Assembly: GCF_016808335.1 (NCBI RefSeq)
Contig: NC_053146.1
Location: forward strand, 24,670,637 to 24,734,636
Source: Panicum virgatum
Lineage: Eukaryota; Streptophyta; Magnoliopsida; Poales; Poaceae
Direction: 5' to 3'
Length of the DNA: 64,000 nucleotides
Positions within the stretch are counted from its first letter, which is position 1; every line of letters begins with the position of its first letter. The position numbers and the translations under genes were made by a program. Of the stretch, positions 44,309 through 55,713 are shown one piece after another. A model generated the notes under the pieces. That model saw nothing but the letters and a program-made list of their open reading frames with translations. It was not told the DNA's origin and ran no database searches.

Positions 44309-45250
44309 GTCACAGGGGAGAAGCCCCACTTCAGTCTAGGCTGCCATTGCCATACTTGCTCACAACTTCAGGGCCGCAGAGTTCGCCGATCTATGTCGTC
44401 TATAAGATCAGCGGAGATCCCAGGGAGGGCCAGTTCCTGAGTGAGCCACCTAAGGAGATCCCACATGGCTACATGTGCGTGTACATACCTGACAACATCA
44501 ACTCAACACGCACAGGATAGTTGGCGAGTACAGGAGCTTCAGAGACAGATGCAGAGAAACAAGCATGGCTAGCGAAGTACGCTACCGGTCTGAGTGCTGA
44601 ACCATCAGCCCCAGGAGTTCTTAGTGTGGAACAGATCAGCGCAATACTAAGGGACCAGTTCAGCATTCTACCAAAGAGAAAGGTGATCGGCTATTCCAAG
44701 CCGTACCCAAGCGACTACGACTTGATCCCGTTGCCACCCAAGTATCGGCTCCCGGAGTTCACTAAGTTCAGCGGGTCAGAAGGGACCAGCTCCATCGAGC
44801 ATGTGAGCCGATACCTAACGCAGCTCGGGATGATTTTAGTATCGGATCCTCTGAGGGTCCGGTTCTTCTGCCAGTCTCTCACGGGCTCAGCCTTTGGATG
44901 GTACACATCATTGGCCCCAGATTCGATCCGCACTTGGAGGCAGCTGGAAGATTAGTTCCACACCCAGTATCACTCAGAGGCTGCTGAAGCTGGGATTGCC
45001 GACCTCGCCCAAGTCAAGCAGAAATGAGGGGAAAGTGTGTCGGAGTACGTGCAGTGCTTCAGAGAAGTTAAGAATCGATGCTACTCATCGCGCATCACAG
45101 AAAAGGAGGCAGTCGATTCGGTAGTTCTGGGGCTCGCTAAGCCGATCAAGGACCTGGTTTTTCAGTTGGATTTCACCTCTCTGGCGCACATGGTGCAGAA
45201 GCTCACGACGTATGAACACTATCACCCTGAGCTGTACCAGGAAAAAAATT
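44309..45250 (+). pseudogene. H gag capsid core
   Basis: Frame continues from 28062. Motifs: AEKQAWLAKYATGL, VEQISAILRDQFSIL, SDYDLIPLPPKYRLPEF, SSIEHVSRYLTQLGM, RVRFFCQSLTGSAFGWY, then after a TAG at 44953 FHTQYHSEAAEAGIADLAQ, a TGA at 45026, and VSEYVQCFREVKNRCYSSRI. This is a retrotransposon gag core. Stops at 44518, 44953 and 45026. The frame ends in a run of seven A (45242-45248), with homologous protein continuing in another frame. Confidence 0.83.
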
Positions 45251-46497
45251 AAGCACCATGTGAATATGGTCCAAGCAGATGATTCTAATGATTCTAGCGG
45301 GGAGCAAGAAGTGGCTGTGGCAGAGTGGACCCGGGGGGCAAACCCCGTCCCGTGCAAGTGGGTCAAACAGAAGAGGCTTGTGAAGGGCTTTGACTTTGAC
45401 GTGGCCAAGGCAGAGCAAATATTCGATCTACTGCTCAAGGAAAAGCAGTTGAAGCTCCCAGAGAATCACAAGCTGCCAACGACGCAAGAGCTACAGGGGA
45501 GTCCGTACTGCAAGTGGCACCACTCGTTCACCCATGCCACGAATGACTACAAGGAGCTGCGTCAGCAGATCCAATCGGCTATTGAGCAAGGCCGATTAAT
45601 TCTGGACCAACACACGATGAAGGTTGACAGTCAACCGTTCCCACAGGCTAATGTGGTGGAGCTGTCGGATCTTAGACCTGAGGGCCAGAATTTTGCGTTC
45701 CAGATTAACATGGCGGGACCCATACACCGCCGTGACGAGAAGAGGTTTAGAGAGGCCGATTCTGGCAAATGGTCCCAGGATGAAGACGAGTCGGAGCAGC
45801 AACATATTACTGAAGAACAAGTGCGTCACATCCGCAATCAACTCCCGGCTTCCAATCAGCTTCTTGAAAAATACGAATATCAGTACAAGCTGCATCGCCG
45901 ATATGAATCGGAAGAGGAGGAGTACGAACACCGCACGGGGAGAACAATGGGGAGGCGCCAGGCTGTGCGCGACCACTGGCATTACCCGTTCTTTAGGTAC
46001 TGTTGGAATTCCGGCATGAGCCGATTGCCTACTATCGATGATTGCCTGGAGTGCAGGCCTCGGGGACGCCAGTCAGGCGAGACATCGGTGTTCTGGCGCT
46101 TGGGGCCCAAAGCACGTCACGACGACCATGTTGAGCGGCCATCCAGGGATGATCTTGAGCTCGAAGGAGAGGATAAGTATGATCGTCCATGATGGTGTCT
46201 TGACGGACTCAGTCGCTCGCAGAAGCGCTGCACAGAGTGCAGCGCTTACGCAATCTCGAAGAGGCGGAAGAAAGGTACCTCGACGTGCTAAGGAAGGCAC
46301 GTCCGGATCTCATGGAGCAAGTCAGGCACCCGCAAAGGGTGGAAAGGCACCCTCCAAGGAGGGAGTGGCACCCCAAGCAGCCAAAAGCCGATGAGAAGCC
46401 ATCGGCTGATGTGAATATGGTGTTCGTGCTCCCATCAGAGTTTCGGGTGCCCCAACCGGAGGAGTTGGCCGTCGCACAGCTCGATCTTGGCCCCTAG
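45251..46497 (+). pseudogene. H gag C-terminal region
   Basis: The 326-codon frame 45212-46192 has VNMVQADDSNDSSGEQEV, FDFDVAKAEQIFDLLLKEKQLKLPENHK, a zinc-like CKWHHSFTHATNDY (the final Cys of the related motif is Tyr), EQVRHIRNQLPASNQLLEKYEYQY and WHYPFFRYCWNSGMSRLPTIDDCLEC. After a frame change, 46237-46497 (RNLEEAEERYLDVLRKARP, VNMVFVLPSEFRVPQ) leads to protease. Role likely nucleocapsid/linker; exact function of this insert is unknown. Confidence 0.75.
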
Positions 46498-47042
46498 CCG
46501 ATCATCTTCGAGAAGCCCAAGGAGAAAAGCTACAAACACCTGAAGGGGTTATATCTCAAGGGCCTCATCGAGGGCAAGGCTGTGAACATGATGTTGGCCG
46601 ATACTGGCGCCGCAGTTAATTTGATGCCGTATTCAGTGCTGCGCCGATTGGGTCATTCTGCTGCTGACCTTATCAAGACCAACGTAATGCTCAATGATTT
46701 CAACGGTCAGCCATCGGAGGCAAAGGGCGTCCTCAACGTGGAGTTGACAGTTGGCCGCAAGACCGTCCCAACTTTGTTCTTCATCGTCAACAGTAAGAGT
46801 ACATACACAGTGCTACTTGGGAGGGATTGGATTCACGCCAATTGTTGTGTTCCTTCCACAATGCACCAGTGTTTGGTTCAATGGGATGGCGACGAAGTGG
46901 AGGTGGTCCGTGCAGATGACTCCAGCGAGGTTTCGCTCGCAAACATGAACGCTTGGGACGCAGAAGGACAAGAGCCGATCTCAGGGATTGTGCTAGAAGA
47001 CTGTGGTCGGATTGAAGCGACAAAAAACGGATTGAGGCTGGT
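46498..47042 (+). pseudogene. H aspartic protease
   Basis: After TAG at 46496: IIFEKPKEKSYKHLKGLYLKG, then the active site MMLADTGAAVNLMPYSVLRRL with Asp-Thr-Gly, and YTVLLGRDWIHANCCVPSTMHQC, the plant retropepsin signature. Open to NGLRLV, where the LARD block inserts after CTGGT (47038-47042). Catalytic residues are intact. Confidence 0.85.
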
Positions 47043-48623
47043 TGTTGGCACTCCTTAAGTACCCATTTTATCCCTTGTTTATCCTTGATAATGGCATGAA
47101 TTTAATATCAAAATCACTAGCCATCCTAACCCCGGCCTAATTATTGGTCATTTTCACATTTGCACATATATTTTGGAGGAACTTCGTTTTTGCAGGTTTT
47201 TGGCCTATTTTGGAGCATGAAATGATGAGGCCCGTGATCAAGCGCTAACACGGAGAAAGACGAAGGACAAAGCCCAAAGGAAGGACCAAAGCCCATGTTG
47301 ATTCGAAGCCCATTCATGCACATCCATCCTCCAAGAGAGCCCAAAGGACAAAGTACACAAAGATGAGATCAAGATACTTCGGGATTAAGCAAAGCAAATA
47401 AAGATTTAAGGAAGGATTCCCTATCCTATCCTTCCCATGAAGATATCTCCAAGATAACGACGTCCAAAGGGGTGCAATCGTGAAGGACATAGACTCCAGA
47501 AGATGCGAGGAGTCTACACGCGAAAGATGAGACCGAGGTGGGCCCGAAAGAGGGTAGGCCGGCCGGCCTAGGCCCATGAGGCCGGCCGGCCTAGCCCGTT
47601 TTCGAGGCGGTTTGGCTTCCCCTTCGACCGGTGGCTTCCTCGGCTTATAAATAGCTCGCACCTTATTCAACTCGTGGCATCAATCCACCCAAAACTCGAC
47701 GAAAACCTAGGGCCAAGGCCGGAGGGAGACGACGGCCGCCGCAAGTCTTCGAAGGTACCTAGGAGATGGTTTAGACCACCCCTAGCCGCCATGGCCTCCC
47801 TGCAAGGTTGTGCCATGGTGGAGTTTAGGAGTCATCCCCAACATTCGTCGGGGTATATACACACACGATGGTGATATCAATCTACTCTTTATTCTAGTTG
47901 TCTCGACTTTGGTCTACTTCAATTCATTCTTTCTTTCTCATATGTGATGCATCCATATGTTCATAGTAAGATTAGATCTATTCGTGGTGATTAGTCTATA
48001 TCTTGCGGATACGTTGAGGTAGCATGTTTTAGCTAGTTGGTTGATTACCCCGGTGTGGTGACAGAATGGCGGAGGGAAAAGCTCTAGCGACGACATGATG
48101 TGGAATAGGATCGATGGCGAGTACCATGGGAGTCGTTGCGCGGCCACCAAGAGGATGAGCTTCGAGTAAGAGCACTTGGTGGGCGTTTGGGGTAAAGATT
48201 TGGGAAACATTAGGCATTAACACGCACCTCGCACCGGCGATCTTGGGAAAGTATGCCGCTTGCGAGCCGCGTTTCTGAGAGATGATTTCGTGTACCTTTA
48301 GTTGAGATGCAATCTATGTTTTGATCACCTTTTTTACTAGAACTGTACCTAGAGACGATAGGCCCTAGCTCCTTGGTTGTGTTATCTCATCTACAGTTGT
48401 GGGTGCGATGAACACTTATGCTTCATTCATATCTATCAAGTGTTCAGTTTATATGCAATCTTCGCTTCATGTTTAGGATAGGTTCAATAGATTAGATGAT
48501 AAACCCTAGTCGGCTCGCTTCCGATCCACGGATTGATAAACCTTGGGGGAGTACTCTAAGGGAAAATCTACCACGATCCGTGCACTTGTGGTACGTAAAT
48601 TGGGGCTCTAAGGAGTGTCAACA
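47043..48623 (+). repeat. LARD LTR 1 (1581 bp)
   Basis: TGTTGGCACTCC ... GTGTCAACA. TATAAATA at 47646-47653. Two GGCCGGCCGGCC clusters at about 47555-47600. Confidence 0.9.
47646..47653 (+). promoter_or_regulatory. TATA box of LARD LTR
   Basis: cggctTATAAATAgctcg; repeated at 54736-54743 (LTR 2) and 61822-61829 (LTR 3). Confidence 0.65.
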
Positions 48624-48631
48624 AGCTTTTT

Positions 48632-48649
48632 TGGCGCCGTTGCTGGGGA
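48632..48649 (+). promoter_or_regulatory. LARD primer-binding site, unit 1
   Basis: tggcgccgttgctgggga eight bases after the LTR, the Athila-type sequence. The copy in unit 2 is at 55722-55739. Confidence 0.65.
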
Positions 48650-49135
48650 TCGGCAACTCGAACCCTAGGGAGATCTATCTATCTTTTTGGACTAACCCTA
48701 ATTTTATTATTGCATATATCCTATGTTTCTTGTTTGTGTCCATGAATGCAGGTAAAACTCTAGACACAAAGCGATTGAGAAGTTTTCAACGTCCGTACTT
48801 TGACAAGTCCAATCTCACTCAAGCAAGTTGATGGCTACGTGAAGACCCGCTCTTTAGTGGTAGGTGCTAAATTTTGTTAGTGGCCCAGCATCCGCTATCG
48901 AGTCCCCACTCCCCAAAGCAAAAGATGATAAATAAGGTACACCGCCGTGTCAATTGATTTTAAAGACTGATGTTTTTGGGAAGAAGTGTTTGTTCAATCA
49001 ATAGGTATGAAGCATGCCCGCGAAGAAAATCGTTCGACCGGATCATCATCATCTCCAAAGTGCTGCTGTTGTGATGAGATTTTTGTCCATGATCAGAGAA
49101 GTACCATGATAGAAAATTGTATATTGTAAAGCTCC

Positions 49136-49375
49136 ATCAAGCCTTCTTCCAAACGCATCAAGAATCGCGAATTTTGGAGATCGATGTGAAGAGTTATGGT
49201 AAAATCTTTCAACGCTGCGCGTTCTGAAATGTCTCGGGACAGAGCATAGTGCCGGAGTAAAACGACCATAACTTCTTCATCTGGAGTCTGTTTGGGATCA
49301 ATGACCACTGGTTGAAAAGGTAATTTCATAAGACTTTCCATTGAGTAGAATTTTGGAACATGTTCTGTGCAGGAT
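49136..49375 (+). repeat. LARD internal module A
   Basis: About 240 bp: aaacgcatcaagaat ... gcgttctgaaat ... aaaacgaccataac ... ggtaatttcataa ... acatgttctgtgcagg. Diverged copies are B (49863-50108) and C (51836-52080); unit 2 has the same at about 56225, 56951 and 58924. Confidence 0.75.
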
Positions 49376-49862
49376 GATCAAGGAATTCAACGAAGAAGAG
49401 GCAGCAACAAACAATGGAGAAAGTGATGACAATGTCGCAAGATGTTTGGAGTACCTTTTGCACAAAAGTTGATGATTTGAAGTCGACCAACACTGGAGGC
49501 AACAAGATTAGAGGAACCATGATGCCACCCATCTTCTCCATGGGATGCTCAAAAAGCTTCTAGTCGAGTACAATCAAAGAAAGAGACCACTCTGATCATC
49601 GACACAAAGCACGGGAGCCTCCTTCGATCCCGACGCCTTAGGCAAAGCAAGAACCATGGAGATAGACCATTGGAGCCATGCTACTCTCTGGTGAATCAAT
49701 GGTGGTGACCTTGAAGCCGAGGATGCACAACAAGACGCTCCGAAGACCACAAGATCAAGATCATTGACATCTTCGGATCGATTCGTAAGAAGTCATTGTT
49801 ATCATCAATATTCTGCTCCACCTCAGAAGAAAATTGCAGTATATTTTTGGATATTCAAAATC

Positions 49863-50108
49863 CCCATGAAGTTCTGGTTCCAACGAATCAAGAATGAAGT
49901 CAATCGAAGTTTCCTACAAGAAGTTATGGCCAAAACATCGAAGGTCGTGCACTCTGAAATTTTCTGGACAGCACGCAGCGCTAAAGTAAAACGGTCATAA
50001 CTCTCTCGTTTGGACTCCGTTTAAAGCGAATGACCACTTGTGGGAAAGGTAATTTCATAAAATTTTCAATAGAGCTAAATTTTGGTATATGTTCTAATCT
50101 GGACGCAG
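49863..50108 (+). repeat. LARD internal module B
   Basis: Shares with A the words caacgaatcaagaat, agttatggccaaaac, aaaacggtcataactc, gaatgaccact and ggtaatttcataaaa, in the same order. Confidence 0.75.
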
Positions 50109-51835
50109 GGGAAAATCCACGAAGGAGAGGCGAAGAGCAACGTGAGGAGAACAAGGTGAAGGAGATAAGGATGCCAACAATAAAGAGGAGCTTGGGCTGT
50201 GGTTTCATCAAGCATACATGATCGAATTCATAAGCTCAGGACAAAATAAGAGCCCCAAGGACGTTGGCAAAGGAAGGCACGAGTGACAACATTCAACGCA
50301 TGAAGATGTTAAGAGCGAACCGCGATGGATTACTAAAGGCGTCATCAATACAAGATGCATGGACAATTCGAATTCTCGCACGAAGGACCATGGCTTCACA
50401 TCAATGAGAAGGTATGTGAGAAAGTCAAGCTCTATGACTTTAAATGAAGCACTTTGCGGGAGGCAACCCGTTCATTTTATTTATCTATTTATATATATTA
50501 ATATGATCGTCTACATTGCACTCTTTAATCGGAATATCAAGTAACATTGTACCATTGCTCTAACAAAAACCACAACTTCATGTTGTTCATTCTAAATGTT
50601 ATTGAGGGAGCACTTTGTTATTTGATCTTGGGAAACTTGTAGACCTTTTTGTGTGCCTATTACTGTTTTGAGTCTTTTTCTTTGTGTCTTTTTAGAGAGA
50701 TTTATGAAGCATTGCACCACCCTTTGATTCTAAACTTGTGGTTAGTTAACTTAGGCTAACTTTTTGTTTTGTTTTAGACCACCTCATCATGTCATATCAT
50801 TTTGTTTACCCACCCCGTGTTGCATTGCATAACATGTTGTTCGTCTCACCCTTGCATTGCATTGCATGTTGCATTAAAAAAAAACTTTTTCTAAAAACAT
50901 TGACTAGCCTCGCTTTTGAGATCCTAAAACCCTTAGGAAAACCACTCATAGAGCAATCCTAAAACCATAGGTTATGTTTTTCATTCAAAAAAAATTAACT
51001 TTTGTTTCTCTCTAGTTTTTTTAAAAAACCACCTTAGATAGAATTTCTATACCCAACACTCTCTCTTCAAAATTTTTGTTTTAAGCCAAAAATATACGAA
51101 ACCCATAAACCTACTTCTAAAATCTTATTAGCTCGGTTGCTTGGTCCTTTTCGATAAATAACCTTGTCATTGACAAAAGTCTCACTTCTTATGAAGTGTC
51201 GTGAAGGCTTTTTGTCACTCTTAGCAATTGTTTTTGAATAAGCTAGTTGCGGAACAACATTGAAAGGTCCTTTCAACCATGCTAGCACTCCCTTTGCTAA
51301 CTTTGCATTTGCACTTTGCATCCATTCCATTGTTCATGCCCTCATTTTGCTAGCTCGGTCTCAATCTTATTGGTGTATGCTTTCCTATCCATGTAATGCT
51401 TATCATGATAGCATTTACCTTTTGCAATCTTGTGTAAACGTGGTGTTTAAACTTGTTTGCGGACCTCCATCTTTAAGCTCTTCTGACCAAGATAGCAATC
51501 CATTTTCCTCTCATTCGCATACACACACCTCCTATTGCATTCACATACACCCATTAAGTTTAATTTTCACTAAACTAATTATGCCACAAGTTAAGTATGT
51601 TAGGGGATGTTTTTTGGTTTGTTGGCAATTGTTTCTACTCCCAACAGTCACCTTGGGGGTAGATTGTGCACTTGAATTGTTTTGCAGGCATGACAAAGCG
51701 TTCCCATGAATTCGTGATCAAAGAAGAAATCAAATTCGTCAACACCTCCAATGTTCGAGAGCAAGCCCCGCTGTTTTCATCAAATTTTGCACATGCACAG
51801 AGACGTACAAGCAAGAAAAAGTTGATATTCAGAAG

Positions 51836-52080
51836 TTCCATGAAATTCCCGTTCCAACGCATCCAAGATCAATGAATTTGAAGACCCGTATAAGGAGATA
51901 TGGCAAGAACATTGGACGTTGCGCGTTCTGAAATTCGTAGGGACATATTGCAGCGCTGGGATGAAATGGACATAACTCTCTTCTTCGGAATCAATTTTGG
52001 GCGAATGAGGACTCATTGGAAAGGAAAATTCGTGCACTTCGCATTGGAGTAATGCTTCAGTACATGTTCTGTTCTGGAAG
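51836..52080 (+). repeat. LARD internal module C
   Basis: Most diverged copy: caacgcatccaagatcaat, ttgcgcgttctgaaat, catttgga-type tail replaced by ggaaaggaaaattcg, ending acatgttctgttctgg. Confidence 0.65.
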
Positions 52081-53336
52081 TTGAAAGAAAAATTCGTGAA
52101 TATGAGGCAGCAATGGGACAACGAGGAATTGAAGGAGGCGACGATGATGTGAAGCAATGATTGGTACTGTGACTTAGTACAAGAAGAAGTTGAAGGAAAT
52201 TGAGGCAACAAAGGTGAAGACACATTGAAGATGATATTCATACACATGAGGGAAGGACTTCAAGAATTGCAAGATGATCCATCTTCCCCTTTCATGCCTA
52301 GCATCATGCTAAGCATGGGGGAGGATTTTGTGGTCAAAGAAGAAAGATCTCATGGAGTAAGATAATCACGGTTGCCACAAGATGCTCATGATTCTTGTTC
52401 CATGCTTAGCACAATGCTTAAGTATGGGGGAGGCCACTGCTACACTTCATTACGAGCATCGAGAAGGACGGTAATTCTTTCTCAACTCTCTCTTTTTCTA
52501 ATGCTTGTACATATATGCCTTCAACCATAGATGCAACCTTTGTATATCTCTCCCTATAATAACATGGCTACTAGGAGTACAACCTAGATTTGTTTTTGTT
52601 TTCAATGAATGATAACCACCATCACCTTGAGCTCACCATTTGCTTTCAATTAAATGGAATTAAAATGATTAAATATCGGCTCTTCTATTTGTGGAGGTTA
52701 ACTGACTAAATTCTAGACCCACATATTCTATGTTGCTTTTTGATTTAAGTCTACCGATGACCTTACACCTTGTGTTGTTTAATTTGAAAACTTAATTCAT
52801 ACGCTATCTACATTTGTGAATCTCTTGCAAAGTTCTAATTACCAAAGCCTTTACATACATATTCTTTCATGATGAAACCTTTAGATTGCAAATTTATATT
52901 TTGATGAGTTGGATTAAGATTGATTTCTTTGGTTTGAGACTAAGAAGCTGGTCATTCTGTTTTTTTTGTGTAACCTTCTTTTTGCTAGCCTATTTATCCA
53001 TGCATTGTGAGTTTCTACTTCAGGAATTTTGCAAACCTCGCTAGATATCCACCCTAAACAAAAAATAGCTTTTTGTGATTACCTCCTTGACCACAACCCA
53101 ATTTGAGTATGGATTATCATTTTGACGGAATCAAAAGAATCAAGGGCACCATATAAAGAAAAGTTTTGGGAGACAAGGCTCCCCGGAGATTCAAGAGGTT
53201 CTACGAAGAAGAAGGTGAATTTGAGATACTTACCCTAGCTAATTGGTTCTCCCACTATTCATACTCGAGGACGAGCATTTGTTCAAGCATGGGGGGATGG
53301 CTGGGTAAGTTTTCTATGTTATCAAAAGTTCTAAGG

Positions 53337-53408
53337 AGCAAAAAAAAAAGAAAAAAAAAGAAAGAAAGAGAAAAGAAAAGAAAAATGAAAGAAAAAAGAG
53401 AAGAATAA
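53337..53408 (+). repeat. Purine run (A/G) in LARD internal region
   Basis: Over 60 bases of almost only A and G (aaaaaaaagaaa... type). The unit-2 copy at about 60424-60491 is a few bases shorter, typical of slippage. Confidence 0.8.
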
Positions 53409-54099
53409 AATGCTCCTTAGCTCTTTTTGGCTTCATTAATTTTCCAAGTTACTTTGAAGAACTATTCCATACTCAAATCTTCCAACCATGTGCAATCCGA
53501 TAACGAGAACTTCATTTGTATCTCGGGATCAACCATTTGCCACTTGCACATGTCCACCTATCTAAATGTGTGTGTTTCATCTTTCTCCCTCTCCAACATT
53601 ATTTTCCAATGGCCTTTTTGACAAGTCTCAGTAAATCCAATAGATCTCTCTCTTAGTTTGACAATATTTCAGATATAATGTTTTGCTAGGATTGTTTTTA
53701 CCTACCAAGCTCCACATAAGCTTTCCACTTTTATATATGAGTAGAATAGGTTGAAGACAATCTAATGTAGGCTTGAGTGACTTGATGACATGAGTATTTC
53801 CATGATCTTTTGCAAGAGAACCTCACTTATGTTTGATATGCATTCTTTTGAAAACTCTTCACGATGAAACAAGGTAAAGTTCGAAGCTCACTTAAGTTTG
53901 AGAGCATTGCATTTATTTATTATTGTGGCTTGTTCTTTAATTGCTAGTCTATCTTCCACAATGAAAAAGTAGCCGATCACAACATGAACTTAAATGCTAA
54001 ATACTTGAGAGAGCAATATGTCTTGTAATGTATGACTAAGTGCAGAGAGGACATTGAGGGGCAACACTGATTTCTTTATAAGCAAAGCTCCTGGACTGA

Positions 54100-54133
54100 C
54101 TCGAGGACGAGCAAGGTTTAAGCATGGGGGGAA
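54100..54133 (+). promoter_or_regulatory. LARD polypurine tract, unit 1
   Basis: ctcgaggacgagcaagg then ttaagcatggggggaa immediately before LTR 2. The unit-2 copy is at 61185-61218 before LTR 3. Confidence 0.75.
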
Positions 54134-55713
54134 TGTTGGCGCTCCTTAAGTACCCATTTATCCCTTGTTTATCCTTGATAATGGCATGAATTTAATATCA
54201 AAATCACTAACCATCCTAACCCCGGCCTAATTATTGGTCATTTTCACATTTGCACATATATTTTGGAGGAACTTCGTTTTTGCAGATTTTTGGCCTATTT
54301 TGGAGCATGAAATGACGAGGCCCGTGATCAAGCGCTAACACGGAGAAAGACGAAGGCCAAAGCCCAAAGGAAGGACCAAAGCCCATGTTGATTCGAAGCC
54401 CATTCATGCACATCCATCCTCCAAGAGAGCCCAAAGGACCAAGCACACAAAGATGAGATCAAGATACTTCGGGATTAAGCAAAGCAAATAAAGATTTAAG
54501 GAAGGATTCCCTATCCTATCCTTTCCTTGAAGATATCTTCAAGATAACGATGTCCAAAGGGGTGCAATCGTGAAGGACATAGACTCTAGAAGATGCGAGG
54601 AGTCTACATGCGAAAGATGAGACCGAGGCGGGCCCGAAAGAGGGTAGGCCAGCCGGCCTAGGCCCATGAGGCCGGCCAGCCTAGCCCGTTTCCGAGGCGA
54701 TTCGGCCTCCCCTTCGACCAGTGGCTTCCTCGGCTTATAAATAGCTCGCGCCTTATTCAACTCGTGGCATCAATCCACCCAGAACTCGACGAAAACCTAG
54801 GGCCAAGGCCGGAAGGAGACCATGGCCGCCGCAAGTCTTCGAAGGTACCTAGGAGATGGCTTAGGCCACCCCTTGCCGCCATGGCCTCCCTGCGAGGTTG
54901 TGCCATGGTGGAGTTCAGGAGTCATCCCCAACATTCGTTGGGGTATATACACACATGATGGTGATATCAATCTACTCTTTATTCTAGTTGTCTCGACTTT
55001 GGTCTACTTCAATGCATGCTTTCTTTCTCATATGTGATGCATCCATATGTTCATAGTAAGATTAGATCTATTCGTGGTGATTAGTCTATATCTTGCGGAT
55101 ACGTTGAGGTAGTGTGTTTTAGCTACTTGGTTGATTACCCCGGTGTGGTGACAGCATGGCGGAGGGAAAAGCTCTAGAGACAACATGATGTGGAATAGGA
55201 TCGATGGCGAGTACCATGGGAGTCGTTGCGCGGCCACCAAGAGGAGGAGCTTCGAGTAAGAGCACTTGGTGGGCGTTTGGGGTAAAGCTTTGGGAAACCT
55301 TAGGCATTAAAACGCACCTCGCACCGGCGATCTTGGGAAAGTAGGCCGCTTGCGAGCCGCCTTTCTGAGAGATGATTTCGTGTACCTTTAGTTGAGATTC
55401 AATCTATGTTTTGATCACCTTTTCTACTAGAACTGTACCTAGAGACGATAGGCTCTAGCTCCTTGGTTGTGTTATCTCATCAATAGTTGTGGGTGCGATG
55501 AACACTTATGCTTCATTCATATCTATCAAGTGTTCAGTTTATATGCAATCTTCGCTTCATGTTTAGGATAGGTTCGATAGATTAGATGATAAACCCTAGT
55601 CGGTTCGCTTACGATCCACGGATTGATAAACCTTGGGGGAGTACTCTAAGGGAAAATCTACCACGATCCGTGCGCTTGTGGTACGTAAATTGGGGTTCTA
55701 AGGAGTGTCAACA
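54134..55713 (+). repeat. LARD LTR 2, shared middle LTR (1580 bp)
   Basis: TGTTGGCGCTCC ... GTGTCAACA. Serves as 3' LTR of unit 1 and 5' LTR of unit 2. Confidence 0.9.

Larger units (their letters stand above)
48624..54133 (+). repeat. LARD internal region, unit 1 (non-coding)
   Basis: 5.5 kb, AT-rich. No frame with a known domain; the longest (51260-51709, 149 codons; 51330-51067 minus, 87 codons) are Phe/Ser-rich or low-information and appear in both units only because the units are nearly identical. Contains three diverged about 245-bp modules, tgcattgcat runs near 50820-50875, a purine run at 53337-53408 and four G-rich polypurine-like boxes (52311, 52420, 53285, 54120). Confidence 0.85.

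Noticed and set aside
51260..51709. 149-codon ORF in LARD interior repeated at 58349
   Set aside because: No recognisable motif; conservation between the units reflects their recent duplication only.
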